Assembly: GCA_002313925.1 (NCBI GenBank) | Contig: DCAZ01000068.1 | Coordinates: forward strand, 1-6,369 | DNA from: Gemmatimonadales bacterium UBA1120 | GTDB taxonomy: Bacteria; Gemmatimonadota; Gemmatimonadetes; Longimicrobiales; Gaopeijiaceae | Direction: 5' to 3' | DNA length: 6,369 nucleotides | Shown here: one piece after another, positions 1-6,369 of the stretch | Layout of the letters: the number at the start of each line of letters is the position of its first letter | Position numbering within the stretch: position 1 is the first letter of the stretch | Translations under genes and position numbers: made by a program | The notes under the pieces: model-generated | Databases searched by the model: none | What the model was told of the DNA's origin: nothing | Seen by the model: the letters and a program-made list of their open reading frames with translations, nothing else

Positions 1-495
1 CAAGGGGGTCAGGGCACCCGTCAATTGGGAGACCGGTCTGGAGCGATTGGCGGCGGCGGACCGGACGGATGGGCCGACTACGACGGGCGTTACTCTGAAG
101 CTGGTGCGCCTACACGTGGAAACCCACGCCCATTGAACCCAGAGGAGATCCGGCAACTACAGCGGGAATTTGGCCAAAGGGGGAATCAGGTTCGGGCACT
201 TCGCGAGCAACTCAGAGAGGTAGGGCGGCCTGCACAGGAACTCCGAGCGGTACTCGATGCTATGGAGCAGTTTCAGCGTGAAGGGATCTATGCAGACCCC
301 TCTCAAGTCGCGCAGCTCCAGCAAGAAATTCTCGATCAACTCAAACGGCTCGAATTCGGTCTGCGCCGCGAAGTTGAAGGTTCGGCTGAGCGTACTACCA
401 CCCTGAGTGGGTCTGATGAGGTTCCCGACGGATATCGTGAACTAGTTGAAGAATATTACAGGGCCTTGGCAAGGGGTCGCCCAGGAGGTAATTGA
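1..495 (+). CDS. C-terminal part of a coiled-coil hypothetical protein (DUF4175-like tail), 5' partial
   Basis: The frame is open from base 1 and ends at TGA 493-495, giving 164 residues of a longer protein. The TTG at 25-27 is only an internal codon, because the frame continues upstream through QGGQGTRQ. Residues 1-40 are glycine-rich and probably disordered. About residues 48-125 are rich in Q, R, E and L with helical, coiled-coil-like spacing. The end carries an acidic/aromatic block, SDEVPDGYRELVEEYYRAL (about residues 137-155), followed by a short basic tail. From memory, this block closes large DUF4175-type hypothetical proteins of Gemmatimonadota, which usually have membrane segments near the N-terminus; that part is not in the window. 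The biochemical function is unknown. An alternative is any other coiled-coil protein with a similar tail. That it is a real coding region is likely; the family name is moderate to weak. Confidence 0.75.
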   Translation, partial: QGGQGTRQLGDRSGAIGGGGPDGWADYDGRYSEAGAPTRGNPRPLNPEEIRQLQREFGQRGNQVRALREQLREVGRPAQELRAVLDAMEQFQREGIYADPSQVAQLQQEILDQLKRLEFGLRREVEGSAERTTTLSGSDEVPDGYRELVEEYYRALARGRPGGN

Positions 496-692
496 CCCTA
501 CCAACGCTCTCTTTGTAGCAAGAACACCCATCCGTCGTACTCAAGTACCGTCACCTGTCATCGACGTTGGCCAGAGCCGACAACAGGTCAACGATCATTG
601 ATGTCGGCCACGGTCTCCAGCATCTTCTGCGCCCAGAGACTCCATACAACACGGTATCTATAGCCTGGTACTAACCCTGACGTCGCATTGCC
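496..692. other. Non-coding gap with overlapping inverted repeats
   Basis: This 197-bp gap has no convincing gene. It holds several short inverted repeats. ACCTGT 553-558 pairs with ACAGGT 583-588 and encloses GTTGGC 566-571 / GCCGAC 576-581 (four-base loop, one G-T pair). GCCGACA 576-582 can instead pair perfectly with TGTCGGC 602-608, so the two folds exclude each other. A weaker GTCTC 613-617 / GAGAC 636-640 arm follows. No T-run follows any stem, so none is a typical intrinsic terminator. I found no good sigma-70-type promoter; TATCTA at 655-660 is -10-like but lacks a matching -35. The bases just before the next gene are not purine-rich. Any regulatory role for the stems is speculative. 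Confidence 0.35.
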
Positions 693-3600
693 ATGGACAT
701 GACGTATCTCCTCCAAGAACCCCCCGAACTCAGTAAGAGCGAGGTAACCAACTCAGTACAGGAGTATTATGGACTTGAGGGGACCCTTCATGCTCTTCCA
801 GGGGACCGGGACCAGAACTTCCTCCTCGAATCTCCCGGGGGCCAGAAGCACGTAGTCAAAGTTAGTTCACTTGATGAGGCCCATGAGATTCTAGAGTTCG
901 AAACCGAGATGATCACTCGGCTCAGTAACGACACAAATGGCCTAATTCCAAGTGTTATTCCGGCAATTTCTGGTACCAGGCTAGTAATCCACGAGAATCA
1001 CCAGGGGCACCACTACCGACTAAGGATCCTTGAGTTCCTACCTGGAACCCTACTGGCGGAAATCAACCCACGCTCAGATGCGCTCCTGATGAATCTCGGT
1101 GAACGGATGGCGGAACTTGGAAGTGTGCTGGGAGCTTACCCTGATCACCCTCCACCCAGGGTCAACTTTGAGTGGGCACTGGGCCAAGCAGGAAATATCA
1201 TGGAAAAAAGCCTGGGCGTGCTGGGCAGCCCACAGCGGGCGCTCATCGAATTAACGCTCGAGGACTTCCTGGATAACGAGAGAGACTTTCTAGGTCTTGG
1301 CTCACAGATCATCCACGGGGACGTAAACGACCACAACGTTCTCGTCTCCCTCAACAAAGAAGGGCAGGCACACATCAGCGGGATTATTGACCTGGGAGAT
1401 GCTCACTCCGCCCCGCGAGTTTTCGATCTGGCGATCGCGATCGCTTACGGCATTATCGGGACCGCCGACCCACTCTTAGCCGCCTCGGAGATCACCCGAG
1501 GCTACTATGCCGTCCAACCACTTCTAGACATTGAGATAGAAGTTTTGATGACGCTTGTCTGTGCAAGATTAGGACAGAGTGTCTGCATAGCCTCGCTACG
1601 AAGAAACCACGGGGATACGGACCCATATCACCTGATTTCAGAAGCTGGCGCATGGAAAACACTTTCATTGCTCGCAGAAATTCCGCGGCAGGTTAGTACT
1701 GGAACCCTAAGACAAGCCTGCGGTCTGGAGGCATGCTCCCAGAGTGCTCAGCTCCAAAAGTGGCTTGACCGTCAGAGTTTCAAAGATGTGGTGACCCTAC
1801 CCGAAGACCCAAATGCCTTGGGAATCCTGGATCTAAGCATCTCAAGTCCCGACCTTACCGGCAGGGATGCGGATGACACCGCAAGTTTTGCCAATCGAGT
1901 GTCTCAGAAAATGCGATCTAATGGCCTGACGCTGGGCATAGGACGCTTCATGGAGCCTCGGGGATTTTATCTTGCTGATGCGTTTGAAGGTCGACTAGGG
2001 GATCCTCGTGAAAGGCGCACGATTCATCTTGGAATCGACCTCTTTCAGGAACCTGGTACGGCGATCCATGCTCCTCTAGCCGGTCGGGTACATACTGTAA
2101 GAGAAAACCAAAATCGTTTGGACTATGGGCCAACTGTGATCCTTGAACACAGTGCGCCCTCAGGGTTGTTCTGGACTCTTTACGGACACTTAGAGAGAGC
2201 ATCTGTGGAGAACCTCAAGACAGGCGATTCTATCGATGCCGGACAGCCCATCGCTCGGATTGGAACCTATCCTGAGAACGGAGATTGGCCGCCACACCTA
2301 CATTTCCAGATCATCACCGATTTAATGGGGTTTGAAGGGAACTTTCCCGGCGTGGCACTGCCCCGGGACAGCAATGTGTGGACATCATTTTGTCCTGACC
2401 CAAACCTGATCTTAAACCTGCCCTCAGAAACCACATACATGGAACCCAGGGGGCTCTTCGAACGTCGCAGACAGGTTCTCTCACCTAATCTCAGCCTCTC
2501 TTACGAGACACCAATCCACATCGTGCGTGGCAAGGGGTCCTACCTGTTCGATGTTCTAGGCCGGAGCTACCTGGACTGCGTAAACAACGTTGCCCATGTA
2601 GGACATGAACACCCTCACGTGGTTGGGGCCGGCCAAAGACAGATGAGCGTTCTAAATACCAATTCAAGGTACTTACACGGTGCTATTATAGAGTACGCAG
2701 AGCGGCTATCTAAGCTTTTTCCTGAACCGCTATCCGTCTGCCTGTTTGTTAACTCAGGCAGCGAAGCGAATGAACTGGCTCTGCGCATGGCCCGCACCTA
2801 TACCGGTGGCACAGGTATCGCCGTGCTCGAGGGAGGCTATCACGGAAACACCCCAGGACTCATTGATGTCAGTCACTACAAGTTCACGGGCAGCGGGGGA
2901 CATGCCCCCCCACCATGGACTCGAACAGCATTGGTACCAGACGAGTTCCGGGGACGCTATCGCCGTGACGACCCATCACGAGCGACTCTGTATGCAGCAG
3001 ACGTCGGTGAAGCCTTCCGACAACTAGATTCGGAAGGACACCACCCTGCGGCCTTCCTTTCTGAGAGTCTCTTATCCTGTGCTGGACAGATAGAGCCACC
3101 ACAAGGCTATCTCACCGCTGCTTATGAGCACGCCCGGGCTGCCGGAGCTTTATGTATAGCTGATGAAGTTCAAGTTGGCTTCGGTCGATTGGGCAGTCAC
3201 ATGTGGGGGTTCGAAACCCAAGGAGCTGTGCCCGACATTGTCACACTGGGTAAACCGATGGGGAATGGCCACCCGATTGGCGCTGTAGTCACGACCCCAG
3301 AGATCGCTGAGGCCTTCGACAACGGGATGGAGTTCTTTAGCTCTTCCGGTGGGAATCCCGTGTCCGCTGCAATTGCTCTTGCAGTTCTAGATATCCTGGA
3401 GGATGAAAAGCTTCAGGCCAATGCAGCGACAGTCGGAACAGTCCTAAAGACTGGACTTGATACACTGATGTGGTCTCACAGCTGTATCGGTGATGTTCGA
3501 GGTCGCGGTTTATTTCTGGGAGTTGAGTTCGTCAAAAGCGGTGAAACGCTCGAACCTGCTCCAAAGATCGCCCAGTACGTTGTGGAGCACCTGAAGAAAC

Positions 3601-3764
3601 GGGGTATCCTTCTGAGCTCTGACGGTCCGGATCACAACGTTATCAAGATCAAGCCCCCAATGTCGTTCTCAGAGAGCGACACAGAGCGTTTGATCAGTGA
3701 ACTTGATCAGGTATTAGCTCACGATTTTGTCCAAGGCACCAGTCTTATTCAGCCCCAGGATTGA
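693..3764 (+). CDS. Trifunctional fusion: HYKK-like kinase, M23 metallopeptidase, PLP-dependent phospho-lyase (class III aminotransferase fold)
   Basis: This complete 1023-residue protein has three domains. Residues 1-345 resemble hydroxylysine kinase: ATP lysine probably K56 (VVKVS), catalytic HGDVNDHN at 208-215 (D210, N215), and metal-binding IIDLGD with D233 (most relatives have DFG, here DLG). Residues about 420-565 are an M23/LytM peptidase with H445 and D449 (HLGID), H499 (YGHL), and H535 and H537 (HLH), so the zinc site and catalytic histidines are intact. Residues 583-1023 resemble ETNPPL/PHYKPL phospho-lyases: NSGSEAN at 687-693, YHG at 716-718, DEVQVGFGR from D824, and PLP lysine K854 in TLGKPMGNG. 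Inferred chemistry: ATP-dependent phosphorylation of an amino alcohol (hydroxylysine- or ethanolamine-like), then PLP-dependent loss of phosphate and ammonia to an aldehyde. The N-terminus shows no signal peptide, so it is probably cytosolic. ATG 693 is the first start after the in-frame stop 678-680; M3 (699) is the only close alternative. No clear Shine-Dalgarno precedes either. The substrate and the peptidase's role are unknown. Automatic annotation may call it simply 'aminotransferase class III'. Confidence 0.95.
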   Translation: MDMTYLLQEPPELSKSEVTNSVQEYYGLEGTLHALPGDRDQNFLLESPGGQKHVVKVSSLDEAHEILEFETEMITRLSNDTNGLIPSVIPAISGTRLVIHENHQGHHYRLRILEFLPGTLLAEINPRSDALLMNLGERMAELGSVLGAYPDHPPPRVNFEWALGQAGNIMEKSLGVLGSPQRALIELTLEDFLDNERDFLGLGSQIIHGDVNDHNVLVSLNKEGQAHISGIIDLGDAHSAPRVFDLAIAIAYGIIGTADPLLAASEITRGYYAVQPLLDIEIEVLMTLVCARLGQSVCIASLRRNHGDTDPYHLISEAGAWKTLSLLAEIPRQVSTGTLRQACGLEACSQSAQLQKWLDRQSFKDVVTLPEDPNALGILDLSISSPDLTGRDADDTASFANRVSQKMRSNGLTLGIGRFMEPRGFYLADAFEGRLGDPRERRTIHLGIDLFQEPGTAIHAPLAGRVHTVRENQNRLDYGPTVILEHSAPSGLFWTLYGHLERASVENLKTGDSIDAGQPIARIGTYPENGDWPPHLHFQIITDLMGFEGNFPGVALPRDSNVWTSFCPDPNLILNLPSETTYMEPRGLFERRRQVLSPNLSLSYETPIHIVRGKGSYLFDVLGRSYLDCVNNVAHVGHEHPHVVGAGQRQMSVLNTNSRYLHGAIIEYAERLSKLFPEPLSVCLFVNSGSEANELALRMARTYTGGTGIAVLEGGYHGNTPGLIDVSHYKFTGSGGHAPPPWTRTALVPDEFRGRYRRDDPSRATLYAADVGEAFRQLDSEGHHPAAFLSESLLSCAGQIEPPQGYLTAAYEHARAAGALCIADEVQVGFGRLGSHMWGFETQGAVPDIVTLGKPMGNGHPIGAVVTTPEIAEAFDNGMEFFSSSGGNPVSAAIALAVLDILEDEKLQANAATVGTVLKTGLDTLMWSHSCIGDVRGRGLFLGVEFVKSGETLEPAPKIAQYVVEHLKKRGILLSSDGPDHNVIKIKPPMSFSESDTERLISELDQVLAHDFVQGTSLIQPQD

Positions 3765-3847
3765 GACGTTCGTCGGAAAACCAAGAAGCCAGGAAAAGAA
3801 AATGGCTGCATGGCTTTGTGGGGGACATGCACATCCCGAGTTCCTCC

Positions 3848-3876
3848 TTGCCGGGATCACCACCCACCGTCACAAT
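3848..3876 (+). promoter_or_regulatory. Possible sigma-70-type promoter for the propeller gene
   Basis: TTGCCG at 3848-3853 (4 of 6 matches to TTGACA) and CACAAT at 3871-3876 (4 of 6 to TATAAT) are 17 bp apart, within the 188-bp gap after the fusion gene. This would give a leader of roughly 70 bases before ATG 3953. The match is modest and could be chance. The gap shows no convincing terminator for the upstream gene; the only stem noticed is a four-pair GGGA/TCCC near 3825-3840 with no T-run. Confidence 0.22.
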
Positions 3877-3941
3877 GAATCTGTTGCGACCGATTCTATA
3901 TGGAGTCGACGCGAACCTCACTAATTACCAACCGTCCCTTT

Positions 3942-3950
3942 GGAGCGGAG
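3942..3950 (+). promoter_or_regulatory. Shine-Dalgarno sequence that decides the propeller gene start
   Basis: GGAGCGGAG ends two bases before ATG 3953. Its first GGAG (3942-3945) leaves a 7-base spacer, which is normal. An in-frame ATG at 3875 lies 26 codons upstream, but it has no ribosome binding site and would bury the signal peptide behind extra residues. The site therefore supports 3953 as the start. Confidence 0.6.
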
Positions 3951-3952
3951 AT

Positions 3953-6369
3953 ATGTATAAAAGAGCTGGTGCGACCTTGGCGGGCATGGTGCTTCTCTTA
4001 ACGCCAGCACCTGTATTATCGCAGAGTGCGCCAATGATGAGCGAAGTGAATCCATCCTTCTTCGAGGGGATGCGGTACCGGCAGGTGGGTCCACTGCAGG
4101 GCGGACGCGTGACCGCTGTAACTGGGGTACCATCCCAGCCTCGGACCTTCTACATGGGTGTCGCTTCAGGCGGTTTGTGGCGGACCACGGACGGGGGTGA
4201 AAGCTGGGAGCCAATCACCGATGGCCAGGTTCCAGTAGGGTCAAGCGGCGCAATTGCAGTAGCTGACTCCGACCCGGATGTCATCTACTTCGGCACTGGC
4301 TCGGATGGGTTGCGTAGCAACGTATCCACCGGACGTGGGGTGTACAAAACCACGGACGGGGGTGAGACATGGTCATTCGCTGGACTCTACAACGTGGGGC
4401 AAATAGGCGCCCTGAAGATTCATCCTACTGATCCGAACACGGTCTGGGTTGCGGCGAACGGTGATGCATTCAAGCCAAGCACCGAACGGGGTATCTACAA
4501 AACGACCGATGGCGGCCAGACCTGGCGCAACACGCTCTTCGTTTCGGACAGCACTGGTGCGATGGACGTAGAGATTCAGCCTGGAAATCCAAGTGTGGTA
4601 TATGCCTGGATGAACCGTATTGAGCGTAAGCCTTGGACTATCATCAGCGGCTCATATGAAGGCGGCTTCTACAAGAGCACCGATGGCGGAGAAAGTTTTG
4701 ACCACATCTTGAACGGCCTTCCTAACGAATTGATCGGTAAAGCAAACATGGGAGTGACAGACGCGAATCCAGATCGTATCTACGCCCTCGTGGAGGCTAA
4801 ACCCGGAGGAGGATTGTATCGCTCCGATGACGCAGGCCAGAATTGGATGCTGGTAAATGATGAGGGCGCCATGATCCAACGGCCCTTCTACTACACAACA
4901 CTCGGCACTGATCCTACAAATGCCGACGTCGTATATACTGGTGCGGAAGGCTTCTGGAGATCGACTGACGGGGGACGGACGGTGACCAGGATGCCTACGC
5001 CGCACGGTGATAATCATGACATATGGGTCAGCCCGAATGACGGTAATACGATGGTCCAGGCAAACGACGGTGGTGCAAACGTTTCCTACGATGGAGGCCA
5101 GACCTGGTCTACGCAGTACAACCAACCGACTTCAGAAATCTACGGAATCCATCTTGATGACCGATTCCCGTATCGGCTGTACGCGGCTCAACAGGATGAC
5201 GGCACACACATTCTCTCGAGCGTTGCAGAAGGAGGGGAAAGGAACGTCGATTGGTGGTCCGGCCCGGGCTGTGAAACCGGCCCAGTCGTCCCACATCCGA
5301 CGTACCCCAACATCGTCTATGGTTCTTGCAAAGGTCAGTTTGTAGTTCAGGATCGAGAAACAGGTCAGTCCAAGCCGTACTGGGTAGGAGCACAGTCTCT
5401 CTACGGTAACGCTGGCCGTGACCTGATCCTTCGTTTTCAGCGTGTATCCCCAATGGAGCTATCGCCGCACGATCCCAGCGTCATCTACTACGGATCGCAA
5501 CACCTGCACCGCTCACGTGACATGGGCGTCACATGGGAAACAATGTCCCCGGACCTGACGGCCTTTCCGCCGCATGCTCAGGGTGCGAGTGGCGAACCTA
5601 TCACAAGGGATGTTACGGGTGAGGAATTCTATAGCACGCTTTACGCGATCCAAGAATCACCTCATCAAGCAGGCGTCATATGGACTGGCGCCAATGATGG
5701 TCCGTTCCACATCACGCAAGACGACGGAGATAGTTGGCAGGACATTACACCGCCCGACCTTCCGGAGGGTGGCCGCGTGGCATGGATTGACGTTTCACCG
5801 CACCGGCAAGGCTCAGCATACTACGCGGTATACCGGTATTTACTCGGCGACTACGCACCCTATATCTATCGGACCGATGACTACGGTCAGACTTGGTCCC
5901 GCCTTACAACTGGTGATAACGGAATTCCAGCAGACTGGCCGACGAGGGTCGTGCGGGAAGATCCGGACCGCGAGGGACTACTTTATGCTGGTACGGAGTT
6001 CGGCCTCTTCATCTCGTTCAACAATGGAGGCAACTGGCAACCGTTCCATTTGAACATCGGCAACCTCCCAATCAATGACATCCAAGTGAAGAACAAGGAC
6101 TTGGTGATCGCTACTCAGGGTCGCGCAATCTGGATTCTCGACAATGTTTCAGCACTGCATCAGATCACGTCAGAGATGACGGTCGCTGAAAGTCACCTTT
6201 TCGCGCCGAAGGATGGATATCGGACCTCGACAGCAGCCCATCTGCTTGGCCCGAATATTGACTACTATCTGCCCACACCTGCTTCGGGCACGGTCACCCT
6301 GGATATCCTCGATCGAGCAGGGGTTATCATGAACTCTTATAACAGTGCCCAACCCCCAAGTGGTGGTGG
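3953..6369 (+). CDS. Exported Asp-box/BNR-repeat beta-propeller protein ('BNR glycosyl hydrolase', sortilin/VPS10-like), 3' partial
   Basis: The frame is open to the window's end: 805 codons without a stop. Residues 1-24 look like a signal peptide (MYKR, then a hydrophobic stretch, with likely cleavage near VLSQSA), so the mature protein is probably periplasmic, outer-membrane-associated or secreted. Eleven Asp-box-like motifs ([ST]xDxGxxW type) start near residues 79, 134, 185, 243, 291, 338, 379, 522, 589, 641 and 689, spaced mostly 41-67 residues as expected for propeller blades, with one gap (386-521). The first two are so alike that 17 bases repeat exactly (4184-4200 and 4349-4365). The gap holds the only two cysteines past the signal peptide, C440 and C459, possibly a disulfide. 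After the propeller (about residue 745 on) a beta-rich C-terminal region begins (IDYYLP, VTLDILD). Relatives, from memory, are about 1000-1080 residues, so perhaps 200-270 are missing. Despite the common 'glycosyl hydrolase' name, I see no catalytic residues that prove sialidase activity; binding or scaffolding is equally possible. Confidence 0.92.
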   Translation, partial: MYKRAGATLAGMVLLLTPAPVLSQSAPMMSEVNPSFFEGMRYRQVGPLQGGRVTAVTGVPSQPRTFYMGVASGGLWRTTDGGESWEPITDGQVPVGSSGAIAVADSDPDVIYFGTGSDGLRSNVSTGRGVYKTTDGGETWSFAGLYNVGQIGALKIHPTDPNTVWVAANGDAFKPSTERGIYKTTDGGQTWRNTLFVSDSTGAMDVEIQPGNPSVVYAWMNRIERKPWTIISGSYEGGFYKSTDGGESFDHILNGLPNELIGKANMGVTDANPDRIYALVEAKPGGGLYRSDDAGQNWMLVNDEGAMIQRPFYYTTLGTDPTNADVVYTGAEGFWRSTDGGRTVTRMPTPHGDNHDIWVSPNDGNTMVQANDGGANVSYDGGQTWSTQYNQPTSEIYGIHLDDRFPYRLYAAQQDDGTHILSSVAEGGERNVDWWSGPGCETGPVVPHPTYPNIVYGSCKGQFVVQDRETGQSKPYWVGAQSLYGNAGRDLILRFQRVSPMELSPHDPSVIYYGSQHLHRSRDMGVTWETMSPDLTAFPPHAQGASGEPITRDVTGEEFYSTLYAIQESPHQAGVIWTGANDGPFHITQDDGDSWQDITPPDLPEGGRVAWIDVSPHRQGSAYYAVYRYLLGDYAPYIYRTDDYGQTWSRLTTGDNGIPADWPTRVVREDPDREGLLYAGTEFGLFISFNNGGNWQPFHLNIGNLPINDIQVKNKDLVIATQGRAIWILDNVSALHQITSEMTVAESHLFAPKDGYRTSTAAHLLGPNIDYYLPTPASGTVTLDILDRAGVIMNSYNSAQPPSGG

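Noticed and set aside
1431..1444. Perfect 14-base palindrome GCGATCGCGATCGC, similar to the cyanobacterial HIP1 octamer
   Set aside because: It occurs once, inside the kinase domain, encoding the alternating AIAIA of a buried strand or helix; one copy does not indicate a HIP1-rich genome or a binding site.
1950..2453. The pentapeptide MEPRG occurs at residues 420 and 583, on both sides of the peptidase domain
   Set aside because: It first looked like a duplication left by domain insertion, but the codons differ and the flanking residues do not match, so chance is more likely.
3727..3924. Small + strand open frame of 65 codons overlapping the end of the fusion gene
   Set aside because: It starts at a TTG inside the fusion gene, has no ribosome binding site and gives a low-complexity-free but unrecognisable peptide; it is best explained as chance.
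4652..5125. 157-codon open frame on the - strand
   Set aside because: It lies wholly inside the propeller gene, whose frame is strongly supported by Asp-box motifs; the antisense peptide has no recognisable features.
5109..5453. 114-codon open frame on the - strand
   Set aside because: It is antisense to the propeller gene with no start signal or family resemblance.
5574..6053. 159-codon + strand open frame
   Set aside because: It is an out-of-frame shadow of the propeller gene; the true frame here encodes clear family motifs such as QDDGDSW and TDDYGQTW.

Overview
The window holds three protein-coding regions, all on the + strand, and no RNA gene, insertion sequence or CRISPR array that I can see. 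In order they are: the 3' end of a gene for a glutamine- and arginine-rich coiled-coil protein (1-495, start outside the window); a complete 1023-residue three-domain fusion enzyme (693-3764); and the first 805 codons of an exported Asp-box/BNR beta-propeller protein (3953-6369, end outside the window). Two short non-coding gaps separate them (496-692 and 3765-3952).

The most distinctive gene is the fusion. Its N-terminal third resembles hydroxylysine kinase (the APH-fold HYKK/AGPHD1 family). Its middle is an M23/LytM zinc peptidase with all the expected metal and catalytic residues. Its C-terminal 440 residues resemble the PLP-dependent phospho-lyases ETNPPL and PHYKPL of class III aminotransferase fold. 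The two outer domains match consecutive steps of one pathway: phosphorylation of an amino alcohol (hydroxylysine or ethanolamine type), then elimination of phosphate and ammonia to give an aldehyde. The role of a peptidase between them, in a protein with no visible signal peptide, is unclear. This is the strongest candidate for a second look.

The last gene encodes a secreted protein built from repeated Asp boxes, of the kind often labelled 'glycosyl hydrolase, BNR repeat' or 'sortilin/VPS10-like'. The first fragment ends in a segment I associate with DUF4175-type hypothetical proteins of Gemmatimonadota. Those two together suggest a bacterium of the Gemmatimonadota or a related environmental lineage. 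This rests on remembered family resemblance only and is an inference.

The genes do not look like a tight operon. The gaps are nearly 200 bp each, the fusion gene lacks a clear Shine-Dalgarno sequence, and the propeller gene has its own. I see no functional link between the three products in this window.
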